Shown in pieces: positions 54,466-64,000 of a stretch of DNA of 64,000 nt. Every line of letters starts with the position of its first letter. Position 1 is the first letter of the stretch. The translations under genes and the position numbers were made by a program. The notes beneath the pieces are model-generated. The model had not been told where the DNA came from, made no database searches, and saw only the letters and a list, made by a program, of their open reading frames with translations. Origin of the DNA: Gammaproteobacteria bacterium (GTDB lineage Bacteria; Pseudomonadota; Gammaproteobacteria; SZUA-140); the NCBI GenBank assembly GCA_015491865.1, contig WFVD01000009.1, positions 1 to 64,000 on the forward strand, written 5' to 3'.

Positions 54466-55608
54466 CTAAATCTTCAGGTCTTCAAAAAACTTCTTCACCC
54501 CACCAAACCATGTGTGAGATTTAGGGCTATGTTTGCTGCCCGCATCGGTGAGCGTATCTTCAAAGTTTTCCAGAATCTCTTTCTGCTGCGCACTCAGATT
54601 AACCGGGGTTTCAACGATCACTTTGCAGAGCAGGTCTCCAGTCGCACCACCATGCACCGACTTCACCCCTTTTTCACGCAGACGGAAGACACGTCCTGTT
54701 TGCGTTTCCGGCGGGATCTTCAATTTCACACGACCAGTGAGTGTCGGCACATCAAGCTCCCCACCTAATGCAGCAGTGACAAAGCTGATCGGCATCTCAC
54801 AGTAGAGATTGCTCCCATCGCGTGAAAAAATCGAGTGCGAACGTACCCGCACCTGTACATAAAGATCACCCGCAGGGCCTCCACTTTCACCCGCTTCACC
54901 TTCACCCGAAAGACGAATTCGATCACCACTATCCACACCTGCCGGGATCTTCACCGACAGTGTCTTCTGTTCCAGCTTGCGTCCTTCACCATGGCAATCG
55001 CCACAGGGAGAAGAGATCGTCTTACCCTTGCCCTTACACTTCGGACACGCCTGCTGGATTGAGAAAAACCCCTGCTGCATCCGCACCTGACCCTGACCAT
55101 TACAGGTAGCACAGACCTTTGGTGTGCTCCCCTTCTTTGCACCGCTACCACTACATGTTTCACACTTGACCTTCGTTGGCAGACGGATCTTAACGGTCGT
55201 CCCCTGCACGGCATCTTCGAGACTCAGATCAAGATCGTAACGTAGATCAGCGCCACGATAGGCCTGATTCGGCCCGCCACCGCCACCACGTGCGCCACCA
55301 AAGATGTCGCCAAAGACATCATCGAAGATATCACTAAAGTTACCACTGCCACCTCGGCTACCACCAAAACCACCTGCAGAGGGGTCAACACCTGCGTGAC
55401 CAAATTGATCGTACGCCGCTCGCTTCTGTGGATCGGCCAGTGTCTCGTAGGCCTCTTTGGCCTCCTTAAACTGCTCTTCAGAACCCTGGTTACCAGGATT
55501 GCGATCTGGATGATGCTTCATTGCCAGGCGTCGGTAAGCCTTTTTCAACTCAGCATCCGAGGCGTTCTTCGCCACCCCAAGCACTTCGTAGTAATCCCTC
55601 TTCGCCAT
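54466..55608 (-). CDS. dnaJ: Chaperone DnaJ
   Basis: DnaJ delivers unfolded proteins to DnaK and triggers its ATPase. The 380 residues have the J domain with HPD (about 33-35), a Gly/Phe-rich linker (about 75-115), four zinc-binding repeats ([32 protein letters not shown]), and two C-terminal substrate-binding domains. It follows dnaK with an intervening GC-rich hairpin. Confidence 0.98.
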   Translation of the reverse strand: MAKRDYYEVLGVAKNASDAELKKAYRRLAMKHHPDRNPGNQGSEEQFKEAKEAYETLADPQKRAAYDQFGHAGVDPSAGGFGGSRGGSGNFSDIFDDVFGDIFGGARGGGGGPNQAYRGADLRYDLDLSLEDAVQGTTVKIRLPTKVKCETCSGSGAKKGSTPKVCATCNGQGQVRMQQGFFSIQQACPKCKGKGKTISSPCGDCHGEGRKLEQKTLSVKIPAGVDSGDRIRLSGEGEAGESGGPAGDLYVQVRVRSHSIFSRDGSNLYCEMPISFVTAALGGELDVPTLTGRVKLKIPPETQTGRVFRLREKGVKSVHGGATGDLLCKVIVETPVNLSAQQKEILENFEDTLTDAGSKHSPKSHTWFGGVKKFFEDLKI

Positions 55609-55669
55609 ATTCTTTGCCTAACTCTCTCAATTCTTAGTTAAAAAACGACCAACATACCAAACATAAAGA

Positions 55670-55689
55670 CGCGGGGCATAAACCCCGCG
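55670..55689 (-). terminator. GC-rich hairpin between dnaK and dnaJ
   Basis: CGCGGGG (55670-55676) pairs perfectly with CCCCGCG (55683-55689) over a 6-nt loop. On the minus strand TCTTTATG follows, so it may cause partial termination and lower dnaJ relative to dnaK, or mark an mRNA processing site. Confidence 0.5.
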
Positions 55690-55795
55690 CCTTTAACAAC
55701 CTGCCTGTTCAAGTGAGCCAACCATACATCACCTTACTCGCTACCATATGCAAAACGAGTGACCACTGTATGAAGCCCATTTCATCATAAGCGGA

Positions 55796-57757
55796 CTACT
55801 TTTTATCGTCCTTAACTTCTTCAAACTCGGCGTCGACAACGTTGTCATTGCCAGCACCACTCTCTGTTGAAGCCTTATCTTGCGCGGCATCTGCAGCAGT
55901 ATCGGCGGCTGTTGCTCCCGCACTATCTGCACCACCAGACTGCTGTGCATAGGCCTTTTCAGCAATCTTTGCAGAAGCCTCGGTCAGCACTTTAGTCTTC
56001 TCTTCGATAGCCGCCAGATCATCGCCCTTCAATGCGCCCTTAAGGTCTTCGATCGCTGCTTCGATTTTACGCTTCTCATCAGCATCAACCTGATCACCCA
56101 GTTCTTCGATAGACTTGTTTACCGCGTGAATCATGTTGTCGCCCTGGTTACGTGCGGCGACCAGCTCATGGAACTTACGATCTTCTTCCGCATGCGTCTC
56201 GGCATCCTTGACCATCTTTTCAACTTCTTCGTCCGACAGGCCGCTTGAGGCTTTGATCACAATCGACTGCTCTTTTCCAGTTGCCTTATCTTTGGCCGAG
56301 ACATTCAGGATACCGTTGGCATCAATGTCGAAGCTCACTTCAATCTGTGGCACTCCACGCTGTGCTGGTGGAATATCAGTCAGATCAAACCGCCCCAGTG
56401 ATTTATTCGCGGAGGCCATTTCTCGTTCGCCCTGCAGGACATGAACAGTAACGGCCGTCTGATTATCATCAGCGGTTGAGAACACCTGGCTCGCCTTGGT
56501 TGGGATGGTGGTATTTTTCTCGATCAGCTTGGTCATAACACCACCCATGGTTTCGATACCGAGCGAGAGTGGAGTAACATCAAGCAGCAGTACGTCTTTA
56601 ACATCACCGCCCAGCACACCGCCCTGAATTGCAGCGCCAACAGCAACCGCTTCATCCGGGTTAACGTCTCTGCGTGGTTCGCGACCGAAGAACTCTTCAA
56701 CCGCTTTCTGCACCATCGGCATACGGGTCTGGCCACCAACCAGAATCACATCATTAATCTCAGAAGCGCTCAGCCCTGCATCTTTCAGTGCAAGCTTGCA
56801 CGGTTCAATCGTACGCTTCACCAGATCTTCTACTAGCGACTCCAGTTTGGCACGGGTCATCTTGATATTGAGGTGCTTCGGCCCACTCGCATCAGCCGTG
56901 ATGTACGGCAGGTTAATATCTGTCTGCTGACTTGATGAGAGTTCGATCTTCGCCTTCTCAGCCGCCTCTTTCAGGCGCTGCAATGCGAGCGGATCATTGT
57001 GAAGATCAACACCCGAGTCTTTTTTGAACTCTTCTGTAAGATAGTCGATCAGGCGGGTATCAAAATCTTCACCACCGAGAAAGGTATCACCATTGGTTGA
57101 TAACACCTCAAACTGATGCTCGCCTTCTATCTCGGCAATCTCAATAATCGAGATATCGAAGGTACCACCACCGAGATCATACACGGCAACTTTGGAATCA
57201 CCACGACTCTTGTCCATACCGTAAGCGAGTGCTGCCGCTGTCGGCTCATTAATGATGCGCTTAACATCCAGGCCAGCGATCTTACCCGCATCCTTGGTCG
57301 CCTGGCGCTGCGAATCATTAAAGTAGGCCGGAACGGTGATCACAGCTTCTGTCACCTCTTCACCGAGAAAATCTTCGGCTGTTTTTTTCATCTTCATCAG
57401 TACACGAGCGGATACCTCGGGCGCTGCCATTTTATTACCATTGGCTTCAACCCATGCATCACCGTTATCTGCCTTAACAATTTTATAAGGGACCAGTTTA
57501 ATATCGCGCTGCACCACCTCTTCATCAAAACGGCGGCCGATCAGGCGCTTGATTGCAAACAGCGTATTGGTTGGATTGGTGACTGCCTGGCGCTTGGCAG
57601 ACATACCTACCAGGATTTCATTATCTTCAGTGTAGGCAACAACAGATGGCGTAGTACGGTTGCCTTCACTGTTCTCCAGTACGCGAGGCTTGTCACCATC
57701 CATGACTGCCACACATGAGTTTGTGGTACCCAGGTCAATACCAATAATTTTTCCCAT
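55796..57757 (-). CDS. dnaK: Chaperone DnaK (Hsp70)
   Basis: DnaK is the ATP-driven Hsp70. The 653 residues start [21 protein letters not shown] and carry the other Hsp70 signatures ([15 protein letters not shown] and [16 protein letters not shown]), the linker region around [13 protein letters not shown], the substrate domain, and a C-terminal Ala/Gly-rich tail ending EEVKDDKK. It is part of hrcA-grpE-dnaK-dnaJ. A sigma32-like promoter lies in the 100-nt gap before it. Confidence 0.99.
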   Translation of the reverse strand: MGKIIGIDLGTTNSCVAVMDGDKPRVLENSEGNRTTPSVVAYTEDNEILVGMSAKRQAVTNPTNTLFAIKRLIGRRFDEEVVQRDIKLVPYKIVKADNGDAWVEANGNKMAAPEVSARVLMKMKKTAEDFLGEEVTEAVITVPAYFNDSQRQATKDAGKIAGLDVKRIINEPTAAALAYGMDKSRGDSKVAVYDLGGGTFDISIIEIAEIEGEHQFEVLSTNGDTFLGGEDFDTRLIDYLTEEFKKDSGVDLHNDPLALQRLKEAAEKAKIELSSSQQTDINLPYITADASGPKHLNIKMTRAKLESLVEDLVKRTIEPCKLALKDAGLSASEINDVILVGGQTRMPMVQKAVEEFFGREPRRDVNPDEAVAVGAAIQGGVLGGDVKDVLLLDVTPLSLGIETMGGVMTKLIEKNTTIPTKASQVFSTADDNQTAVTVHVLQGEREMASANKSLGRFDLTDIPPAQRGVPQIEVSFDIDANGILNVSAKDKATGKEQSIVIKASSGLSDEEVEKMVKDAETHAEEDRKFHELVAARNQGDNMIHAVNKSIEELGDQVDADEKRKIEAAIEDLKGALKGDDLAAIEEKTKVLTEASAKIAEKAYAQQSGGADSAGATAADTAADAAQDKASTESGAGNDNVVDAEFEEVKDDKK

Positions 57758-57816
57758 TTCCAGAATCTCCGTAGTTTGTTACTTATTTTATTTTTAATGC
57801 TTAGCTTGTATCTCTA

Positions 57817-57844
57817 CATAGAGGCCGTTATTCGACTTTTCAAG
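57817..57844 (-). promoter_or_regulatory. Sigma32-like heat-shock promoter upstream of dnaK
   Basis: On the minus strand CTTGAA (57844-57839) is followed after 14 nt by CCTCTATG (57824-57817), close to the consensus CTTGAA with CCCCATnT. It lies about 60 nt before dnaK. Confidence 0.6.
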
Positions 57845-57859
57845 CCATCTCTATCAATA

Positions 57860-58441
57860 TTATTCTGCGGGTGATGGTGACTTTGAAACCACTACCATAG
57901 CCGGCCTAATCAAGCGCTCATTTAACACATACCCCTTTTGAAATACGGTAATTACCGTATTCGGAGCGAGTTCAGTAGACTCCTGCATCGACATCGCCTG
58001 ATGAAAGTCAGGATCAAATTTCTCCCCCTGAGGGTCGATCTCTTTAATGCCAAATTTCTCCAGTACACCAGTGAACATCTGCAGTGTCAGTACCATTCCT
58101 TCACGCACTTTATCTAGTGATTCCCCCTCATCCACTGCTGCCAGCCCCATCTCCATGCTATCTTTAACCGGGATCAGCTCCAGCACCAGCTTCTCAATAC
58201 CAAACTTATGGGCATTCGCCAGATCTCGTTCAGCGCGTCGCTGTGCATTGGAAAGGTCTGCGCGCGCCATCAACAGCTGATTCCAGTATTCATCCGCCTT
58301 TGCCTGTGCATCCTGCAGTGTCAGCAATAGCTCTTCATGCGGCATCGCTTCTGCGTTAGAAGTTGGGGCTCCAGTCTCCTCAATTTGAGATTCCGCAGTG
58401 TTATTTTCTGCGCCTGCTTCCTTTTCTTCATTACTCATCAT
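57860..58441 (-). CDS. grpE: Nucleotide exchange factor GrpE
   Basis: GrpE releases ADP from DnaK. The 193 residues have an acidic N-terminal tail, a long helix (about 38-90), and the C-terminal beta domain with FGIKEIDPQGEKFDPDFHQAMS and VFQKGYVLNERLIRPAMVVVSK. It is located between hrcA (49 nt) and dnaK. Confidence 0.97.
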   Translation of the reverse strand: MMSNEEKEAGAENNTAESQIEETGAPTSNAEAMPHEELLLTLQDAQAKADEYWNQLLMARADLSNAQRRAERDLANAHKFGIEKLVLELIPVKDSMEMGLAAVDEGESLDKVREGMVLTLQMFTGVLEKFGIKEIDPQGEKFDPDFHQAMSMQESTELAPNTVITVFQKGYVLNERLIRPAMVVVSKSPSPAE

Positions 58442-58481
58442 CGACCTCTCTCCAGCAATATCGTAAAAATAATTCTGTTAT

Positions 58482-58509
58482 ATATAGGGGCTATTTTGAC
58501 TGAGCCAAG
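58482..58509 (-). promoter_or_regulatory. Sigma32-like heat-shock promoter upstream of grpE
   Basis: On the minus strand CTTGGC (58509-58504, inside the last codons of hrcA) and CCCCTATAT (58490-58482) are 13 nt apart. The -10 is close to the sigma32 CCCCATnT. It lies about 40 nt before grpE. Confidence 0.55.
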
Positions 58510-59540
58510 GCGGCACTCACCATTTTTGCCGTAATATCGACAATAGGGATCACTCGCTCATAGGCCATTCTTGTTGGGCCGATCACACCCAGAATACCCA
58601 GTACCTCGCCATCAACCTGATAGCTCGAGGTTACCATGCTACATTCATCCAGCACGCCATATCCTGACTCTTCGCCGATAAAGATCTGAACTCCATCACC
58701 GTCAAGACAGCGATCCAGCAGCTGCAATATCTGCTGCTTTTCGTTGAAGGCCTCAAAAAGGCCGCGTAATTTCTCTATATTTGAGAGCTCATCAAAGCCC
58801 ATCAAACGGGTCTGCCCACTCAATACAAAATCATCACTATCCGCTTCCGACTCCGGTTTTACAAACAGCTGTTCCGCCATGCTGATCGCCTGATGCATCA
58901 TCTGCTCCATGCCATCTTTCGTCTCACGCAGCTCCTTTAAAATACGGTGGCGTACATCAAATAGCTCATGACCCGCCAGCTCGTTATTCAGAAAATTGGC
59001 GGCCTGTTGTAACTCGGCCGACGTATACTGACGATCAACCTTGATCACCGTGTTCTGCACATCCTTTTCGTTAATGACCAGAATCGCCAGAATGCGGCGA
59101 CCAGAAAGCGGCATAAACTCAATATGTCGCAGCGACGAACGCTTGGCGGTACGCGGAATCATCACCATCCCCGCCATCTCCGTCATCCCGGCGAGATAAT
59201 CCGACACCGATGTTGCCAGCTCCTGGTTCGAACCATCCACCCCCAGCTGGCCACTCAGGGTGATAATTTCTCGTTCACTGAGCGGCTTAACCGTCAGCAG
59301 CGAATCAACAAACATGCGGTAGCCTCTATTTGTCGGCACGCGCCCCGCCGAGGTGTGCGGTGAACTCACCATGCCGAGCTCTTCCAGATCTGCCATCGCA
59401 TTCCGCACCGTCGCCGCGCTCACATCCAGTCCCGAGTCGCGCGCCAATGCACGCGAACCAACCGGTTGCCCGCTGCGAATATAGCTCTCTACCAACACCT
59501 TAAGCAGATGCTGAGCGCGATCTCCAATTTCTTCTGCCAC
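58491..59540 (-). CDS. hrcA: Heat-inducible transcription repressor HrcA
   Basis: HrcA binds CIRCE elements and represses chaperone genes until GroE is titrated by unfolded protein. The 349 residues have an N-terminal winged helix (SGLDVSAATVRNAMADLEELGMVSSPHTSAGRVPT) and a GAF-like C-terminal domain (about 90-340). It is the first gene of the cluster and has a perfect CIRCE in its own promoter. Confidence 0.97.
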   Translation of the reverse strand: MAEEIGDRAQHLLKVLVESYIRSGQPVGSRALARDSGLDVSAATVRNAMADLEELGMVSSPHTSAGRVPTNRGYRMFVDSLLTVKPLSEREIITLSGQLGVDGSNQELATSVSDYLAGMTEMAGMVMIPRTAKRSSLRHIEFMPLSGRRILAILVINEKDVQNTVIKVDRQYTSAELQQAANFLNNELAGHELFDVRHRILKELRETKDGMEQMMHQAISMAEQLFVKPESEADSDDFVLSGQTRLMGFDELSNIEKLRGLFEAFNEKQQILQLLDRCLDGDGVQIFIGEESGYGVLDECSMVTSSYQVDGEVLGILGVIGPTRMAYERVIPIVDITAKMVSAALAQSK

Positions 59541-59620
59541 TGCGTCTCTCGAACGTTAAAAGAACTGTGTTAATTTAATGGTGACGGGGATGGCAAGATG
59601 CAAGCAGCTCCTCTGTCAAT

Positions 59621-59647
59621 TTAGCACTCGCAATCTTAGAGTGCTAA
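59621..59647. promoter_or_regulatory. CIRCE operator (HrcA binding site)
   Basis: TTAGCACTC (59621-59629), 9-nt spacer, GAGTGCTAA (59639-59647). This matches the CIRCE consensus exactly. It lies about 80 nt before hrcA and about 108 nt before nadK, overlapping the predicted hrcA promoter. Confidence 0.97.
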
Positions 59648-59661
59648 ACCGGAATTTGCAA
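59633..59661 (-). promoter_or_regulatory. Candidate sigma70 promoter of hrcA, overlapping CIRCE
   Basis: On the minus strand TTGCAA (59661-59656) and TAAGAT (59638-59633) are 17 nt apart. The CIRCE covers the end of the spacer and the -10, so HrcA binding would block polymerase. Confidence 0.6.
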
Positions 59662-59754
59662 GTCATTGATAAAATGAAGTTATTGGCGATTTGCACTCGC
59701 CGTGTTACTTTCGCAACAGAGTCACGTGGAAACACCTGAGAAGCAGAAAAAACA

Positions 59755-60636
59755 ATGACACAACAGACATTTAAAACCATCGGCCTGATCGGTAAACAGA
59801 ATGATCCTCGGGTTGGCGAGGCGCTTGAAACCCTGAGCGGCTATTTACTGGAGAAAGGGTTCGCTGTCTACCTCGATGAGGTCAATACCGATGCTGTTTC
59901 AAATAGTTCGCTGGATATCTGTAGTCGCAATGCGATTGGGGAGCGTTGCGACCTGGCAATCGTCATCGGTGGCGATGGTACCCTGCTGAACGCTGCGCGC
60001 GCACTGGCCGATCACAACGTGCCGTTAGCGGGGGTCAACTTGGGACGCCTCGGCTTTCTGACCGACATCTCGCACGACAATATGCTCGAATATCTTGGCG
60101 ATATTCTGGCTGGCCACTACATCACCGAAGAGCGCTTTCTACTGAACAGCCGCATTATTCGGCAAGGCGAGACGCTGAATGAAGCGAGCGCCTTCAACGA
60201 TGTGGTGATCCACAAATGGAACATCGCCCGTATGATTGAGCTGGAGACCTACATCAACGGTAAGCTGGTCAATCAGCAGCGCTCAGACGGCCTGATCATC
60301 GCGACCCCAACCGGCTCTACCGCCTACGCCCTCTCCGCCGGGGGGCCGATTATCGATCCAGCACTCAATGCACTGCTTCTGGTACCGGTCTGCCCTCACA
60401 CCATGAGCAATCGCCCCATCGTGGTGAGCGGTGACAATGAGGTGGAGGTGGTGATCTGCGAGCGTAACCACGACAACGCGCAGGTCACCTGCGATGGTCA
60501 GATCAGCTTCGGGCTCTCTTCCGGTGACCGTATCCGGATCAAAAAGAAGGAGCAGCTGATCCACCTGATCCACCCGTCACAACATGACCACTACGAAGTT
60601 CTCAGGGCCAAACTGCACTGGGCTGAAACCTCCTAA
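59755..60636 (+). CDS. nadK: NAD kinase
   Basis: NadK phosphorylates NAD to NADP. The 293 residues contain the GGDGTLL catalytic signature in IVIGGDGTLLNAAR, GVNLGRLGFLTDI and TPTGSTAYALSAGGPI at the substrate site. It is divergent from hrcA and followed by recN after 14 nt, a pairing common in gammaproteobacteria. Confidence 0.97.
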   Translation: MTQQTFKTIGLIGKQNDPRVGEALETLSGYLLEKGFAVYLDEVNTDAVSNSSLDICSRNAIGERCDLAIVIGGDGTLLNAARALADHNVPLAGVNLGRLGFLTDISHDNMLEYLGDILAGHYITEERFLLNSRIIRQGETLNEASAFNDVVIHKWNIARMIELETYINGKLVNQQRSDGLIIATPTGSTAYALSAGGPIIDPALNALLLVPVCPHTMSNRPIVVSGDNEVEVVICERNHDNAQVTCDGQISFGLSSGDRIRIKKKEQLIHLIHPSQHDHYEVLRAKLHWAETS

Positions 60637-60650
60637 ACCACTCGCGCACC

Positions 60651-62336
60651 ATGTTAAGTCATCTTCATATCCGCAACTTTGCCATCGTCGATCAACTCAA
60701 TCTCGATTTTAATACTGGCCTTTCTGTGCTCACTGGTGAAACCGGCACCGGCAAATCGATCCTGATCGATGCGCTGGGACTGGTGCTTGGTGACCGCGCC
60801 GATAGCGACATGGTGCGCCACGGCAGTGCGCGCGCTGAGATCTGCGCCACCTTTGAGCTCGGTGATGCCACGCAGGCGGCTAACTGGCTACAGACCCACG
60901 AACTGGATGATGAACATAACCGCGACGAATGCCAGCTGCGCCGTACTATTACCAGAGAGGGGCGCTCAAAAGCCTATATCAATGGTCGCCCCACTACACT
61001 GCAGATGCTGCGCGAACTCGGCGAGCAGCTGGTCGATATTCACGGCCAGCACGAACATCAGTCGCTGGTAAAGCGTGATGAACAGCGCCGCCTGCTCGAC
61101 CATTTCGCCGACCATAAAACGCTGATCAGCGAAGTGGCCGCCACTTTTCGGCAGTGGCAGAAGCTCAGCCATGAATTGACCACCCTCAATGAGGCGGCTC
61201 GTTCACGCGATCAGCAGATGGCACTGCTCCGCCATCAGGCCGAGGAGCTACAGGCGCTCAACCTGACCACCCGCGGTTTACAGAAACTGGAAGATGAACA
61301 TAAACGCCTCGTCAACGCAGAGCAGCTGATCAACACCTATCAAGAGGCGCTGACTACATTAGATGCGGATGACCATGCAATTGCACCAAAGCTCCACCAC
61401 GTCACCGCGCAGCTAGAGCCACTGGTCGAGAGTGACCAGCAGCTCGCCGCCGTGGTGGCGATGATCAATGATGCCACTATCCAGATTAGTGAAGCGACCG
61501 ATGAGCTGCGGCGGCAGCTCGATTCACTCGACCTCGACCCGCAACGGCTCAGTGAAGTGGATCAACGGCTCAGTGATATCCATGATGCAGCGCGCAGACA
61601 TCGCGTGCGCCCGGATGAACTGCCCGACCACTATCAATTACTGTGCGATGAGCTCGCCTCGCTCGACAACGCCGACGCGACAATCGAACAACTCGAGAAA
61701 GCGATCGAAGCAAAAACCGTGCAGTACCAGAAGCTCGCCAGTCAACTGCACAACAGACGTTGCGCCGCTGCCAGTAAATTGAGCCAGCGGGTCAGTGACA
61801 ATATGCAGAGGCTCGGTATGCCGGGTGGCGAATTCGAGGTCACCATCACACCACATGAGGGTGGTAAATTCACCACACACGGGACAGAGAAGATCGAATT
61901 CCGGGTCAAAACCAACCCCAGTCAAAACGCTAAATTACTCGGCAAGATCGCCTCCGGTGGCGAGCTATCGCGCATCAGCCTTGCCATTCAGGAGATCACA
62001 TCACAGCAGGGGGGTACCCCTACCCTCATATTCGATGAGGTCGATGTCGGCATTGGTGGTCGTGTCGCCGAAATCGTGGGTCAGAAGCTGCGCGACCTGG
62101 GCCGATCACGCCAGGTGTTATGCGTAACCCACCTGCCCCAGGTAGCGGCCCAGGGCCACCATCACCTGGAGGTTAAAAAAGCTCTCTCCGACCAGCATGT
62201 CGAGACACAGGTGCGATCGCTGAATGGGGATGAGCGCAATGAAGAGATCGCCCGGATGCTCGGCGGAATCGATATCACAGCACAGACCCGTGCCCATGCA
62301 GATGAAATGATCAACAAAGCGCAACAACGGCCGTAA
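60651..62336 (+). CDS. recN: DNA repair protein RecN
   Basis: RecN is an SMC-like ATPase that acts at double-strand breaks. The 561 residues have Walker A LTGETGTGKSIL near the start, a central coiled coil (about 160-380), the signature IASGGELSRISLAIQE, and Walker B TLIFDEVDVGIGG. In many bacteria recN is SOS controlled. No GTTC-N7-GTTC or CTGT-N8-ACAG site was seen in the short nadK-recN gap. Confidence 0.97.
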   Translation: MLSHLHIRNFAIVDQLNLDFNTGLSVLTGETGTGKSILIDALGLVLGDRADSDMVRHGSARAEICATFELGDATQAANWLQTHELDDEHNRDECQLRRTITREGRSKAYINGRPTTLQMLRELGEQLVDIHGQHEHQSLVKRDEQRRLLDHFADHKTLISEVAATFRQWQKLSHELTTLNEAARSRDQQMALLRHQAEELQALNLTTRGLQKLEDEHKRLVNAEQLINTYQEALTTLDADDHAIAPKLHHVTAQLEPLVESDQQLAAVVAMINDATIQISEATDELRRQLDSLDLDPQRLSEVDQRLSDIHDAARRHRVRPDELPDHYQLLCDELASLDNADATIEQLEKAIEAKTVQYQKLASQLHNRRCAAASKLSQRVSDNMQRLGMPGGEFEVTITPHEGGKFTTHGTEKIEFRVKTNPSQNAKLLGKIASGGELSRISLAIQEITSQQGGTPTLIFDEVDVGIGGRVAEIVGQKLRDLGRSRQVLCVTHLPQVAAQGHHHLEVKKALSDQHVETQVRSLNGDERNEEIARMLGGIDITAQTRAHADEMINKAQQRP

Positions 62337-62385
62337 TAGAGAAAAACCGGGCAACTTTCACTCAACACCACAGGAGAGAATAGAG

Positions 62386-62682
62386 ATGGATACCGAACAG
62401 CGCCGTTTTCCACGTACCCCCATCAACGAAGAGACCCTCTATTTTTCACATCTTGATAAAGAGAATAAAAGCGAGCGCACCTACTCCCCTGCCGTCATTA
62501 CCGATATCAGCAGGGGTGGAGTTGGTATGCAGGTAGGCATTCCACATGAGATCGATGATGAGCTCTGGCTGGAAGGGCTGGAAGGCTTTACCGTCGCACA
62601 GCCGGCCCGTGTTAAGTGGGTTAAAGAGAGTAGCGGCCGTGATGATACCTTCTCAATTGGCGTCGAATTTGGAAGCGTATAA
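62386..62682 (+). CDS. Single-domain PilZ protein
   Basis: The 98 residues are almost entirely one PilZ domain. The c-di-GMP-binding parts are present: an arginine-rich start (QRRFPRTPI) and DISRGGVGM, which fits DxSxxG. It is likely a c-di-GMP adaptor, as for stand-alone PilZ proteins that control pili or motility. AGGAGAGAATAG lies before the ATG. It follows recN by 49 nt. Confidence 0.88.
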   Translation: MDTEQRRFPRTPINEETLYFSHLDKENKSERTYSPAVITDISRGGVGMQVGIPHEIDDELWLEGLEGFTVAQPARVKWVKESSGRDDTFSIGVEFGSV

Positions 62683-62859
62683 CTCAATCGCTCTTTAGCG
62701 GTAAACACTCATCAGCAGCAAACTAAGATTTTTATATGGGATTTCCATCAACAATCCCGATCCCAGTTAAAACAAGCGATACTCAGCATCGGTAAAATCA
62801 TGATATTATAGGACAAATATAAACAATAACGTGCCCTTCAGCCAAGTGACTAAAACCCC
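62683..62859 (+). other. Intergenic region before the DUF3581 gene
   Basis: About 175 nt without a gene. TATTAT near 62811 could be a -10, without a convincing -35. Confidence 0.3.
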
Positions 62860-63567
62860 ATGCTGCTAGAAAATTTTTATAGTGAAGCCTCCAACAAAAT
62901 TCACTTCACTCGTAAACAGGCCAGTGATTTCGCTAAACAGATCGCCGGTGATTTCAATCCGATTCATGATGAAGCGTCCAAACGTTTTTGCGTCCCTGGC
63001 GACCTGCTGTTTGCGCTGCTGCTCGATAAATATGGCGTCAGTCAGAAGATGCGTGTCACCTTTTCCGGTATGGTCTCGGATGGTGTGGCACTCCACTTTA
63101 ACGATTCGACTGGCGACAATATCGCCATTGTTGATGACAAAGATAAAGAGTATCTCCGCCTGACTCGCAGCGGCCAAACCGTGAATAACACAGTGTTGAT
63201 CGACAATCTCACTCGCCGTTATGTCGAGTTCTCAGGGCAGACATTCCCCCACATTCTGGTACCCCTGATGAAGGCTCACCAGGTGATGATCAATCCCGTT
63301 CGTCCGCTAGTCATTTATGAAAGCATGGTGATCGATATTGATGATCTCGATATCGAAGAACCGCAGCTTGAACTCAGTAACTCATCACTGGTTGCAGAGG
63401 GGAAGCGCGGTGCTGTCTGCCTGAAATTCAACCTGCTGTCGAACGGCAAGGTGATCGGTAAAGGGGAGAAAAACATGGTGCTGAGTGGGCTGCGCCCATA
63501 CGATGAAGAACAGATACAGCAACTCGTCAACGGCTATGATGCGCAAAAATCTGCAGCAACGGCTTAA
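62860..63567 (+). CDS. DUF3581 family protein
   Basis: The 235 residues match DUF3581, a family found mainly in gammaproteobacteria. The segment FAKQIAGDFNPIHDEASKRFCVPGDLLFALLL resembles the hotdog-fold dehydratase motif (D-NPIH), so a MaoC/hotdog-like fold is plausible, although the function is unknown. No signal peptide. It converges on selO. Confidence 0.85.
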   Translation: MLLENFYSEASNKIHFTRKQASDFAKQIAGDFNPIHDEASKRFCVPGDLLFALLLDKYGVSQKMRVTFSGMVSDGVALHFNDSTGDNIAIVDDKDKEYLRLTRSGQTVNNTVLIDNLTRRYVEFSGQTFPHILVPLMKAHQVMINPVRPLVIYESMVIDIDDLDIEEPQLELSNSSLVAEGKRGAVCLKFNLLSNGKVIGKGEKNMVLSGLRPYDEEQIQQLVNGYDAQKSAATA

Positions 63568-63616
63568 GCTCTGTTAACAGTCATAACAGCATCGCAAAGG
63601 TACCCTTCGGGTTGCA

Positions 63617-64000
63617 TTATGATGAGCAGCTAAGCTGTATTCCCTGCGCCCATTCAGGAGATGGCCTTGCGTACGCATCCATCTCCACCTGCTCACTAAA
63701 CGGATCGTGTAGCAGCGCCAACAAGCGATCAATTTCACTATAATCACCCTCCTCTTCTGCCTTTCGAATGGCAGATTCCGCCATCGCATTACGTAGAATA
63801 TATTTTGGATTGACCCCATTCATCGCATCTCGACGTACCTCATCACTGCGCCCTTCACGTCCTAGCCGCTGGCGATATTCATAGATCCAGAGATCAAAGC
63901 TCTGTAAATCAGAAAATGCCTCTCGCTGCGGATGATGCGCTAACTGAGATAACGGAATCGTACCCAGTTCACGTAGAAAAATGGTGTAGTCAACCTGCCC
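63617..64000 (-). CDS. selO: SelO-type protein adenylyltransferase, 3' end only, runs off the right edge
   Basis: SelO is a pseudokinase that transfers AMP to proteins and responds to redox stress. Only the last 127 codons are visible; the frame is open from 64000 down to the stop at 63617. The segment DAMNGVNPKYILRNAMAE, the run to HDPFSEQVEMDAYARPSPEWAQ, and the terminal LSCSS are typical of the family. The terminal CSS fits the usual position where some homologues carry selenocysteine; here it is cysteine. The catalytic region is outside the window. Confidence 0.93.
   Translation of the reverse strand, partial: GQVDYTIFLRELGTIPLSQLAHHPQREAFSDLQSFDLWIYEYRQRLGREGRSDEVRRDAMNGVNPKYILRNAMAESAIRKAEEEGDYSEIDRLLALLHDPFSEQVEMDAYARPSPEWAQGIQLSCSS

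Noticed and set aside
57116-57718. 200-codon open frame antisense to dnaK
   Set aside because: Long antisense frames opposite dnaK are a known artefact of its codon use; no start signal or family.
59691-59700. Second GCACTC near the CIRCE
   Set aside because: Only a half-match without the paired GAGTGC arm; not a second CIRCE.

Overview
The window looks like a chromosomal segment of a non-enteric gammaproteobacterium. Supporting signs are the order hrcA-grpE-dnaK-dnaJ-dapB-carA-carB-greA, a DUF3581 gene and SelO beside recN/nadK, the yciO/PHP/yciB/yciI neighbourhood, and purEK. HrcA with a CIRCE element argues against Enterobacterales and fits groups such as Chromatiales, Thiotrichales or Methylococcales. 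This placement is inference; no rRNA is present to settle it. I found no tRNA, rRNA or CRISPR array.

Layout. Bases 1-4300 are accessory DNA. They hold the 5' part of a type I restriction-modification methylase (hsdM) with a small HTH gene in front of it. A graveyard of mobile DNA follows: a serine recombinase with an internal deletion, an IS66 transposase remnant, a frameshifted DUF3800 fragment, a 367-bp internally deleted IS5/IS427-type element with its terminal repeats intact, and the 5' half of a second IS5-type element. This second IS remnant abuts a GT41 (OGT/SPINDLY-type) glycosyltransferase with C-terminal TPRs that has probably lost its 5' end. Bases 6.2-11.4 kb hold ligA, a PilZ-like protein, a Y-family polymerase and lexA. 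The lexA promoter spacer consists exactly of a GTTC-N7-GTTC direct-repeat operator. Bases 11.8-17.5 kb hold a lipoprotein di-heme cytochrome c facing a cytochrome P450, a small four-cysteine protein and a large PilZ-like protein. Bases 17.7-29.7 kb are housekeeping: purEK, a ChaN-PDZ protein, a UbiE-like methyltransferase, rluB-scpB-scpA-trpS-M50 protease-yciO-PHP, yciB-yciI and a parvulin.

Bases 29.7-48 kb form a glucose/glycogen block: glk and pgi; pgm; an operon glgC-GH57-malQ-glgP; a divergent glgB-glgA pair; then zwf-pgl plus a small SAP-domain protein. Together these genes make ADP-glucose, build and branch glycogen, break it down again to glucose-1-P, interconvert G1P/G6P/F6P, and open the oxidative pentose-phosphate route. 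No glgX-type debranching gene is in the window.

Bases 48-59.7 kb hold a DUF4149 membrane protein, greA, carB, carA, dapB and the heat-shock cluster dnaJ-dnaK-grpE-hrcA. The heat-shock cluster has a perfect CIRCE upstream of hrcA and sigma32-like promoters before grpE and dnaK. Bases 59.7-64 kb hold nadK, recN, a PilZ protein, a DUF3581 protein and the 3' end of selO.

The most notable points are the lexA operator architecture, a 121-bp dispersed repeat present next to both lexA and glgC, the cytochrome c/P450 pair, the two-layer heat-shock control, and the nested mobile-element remnants ending in a truncated glycosyltransferase.
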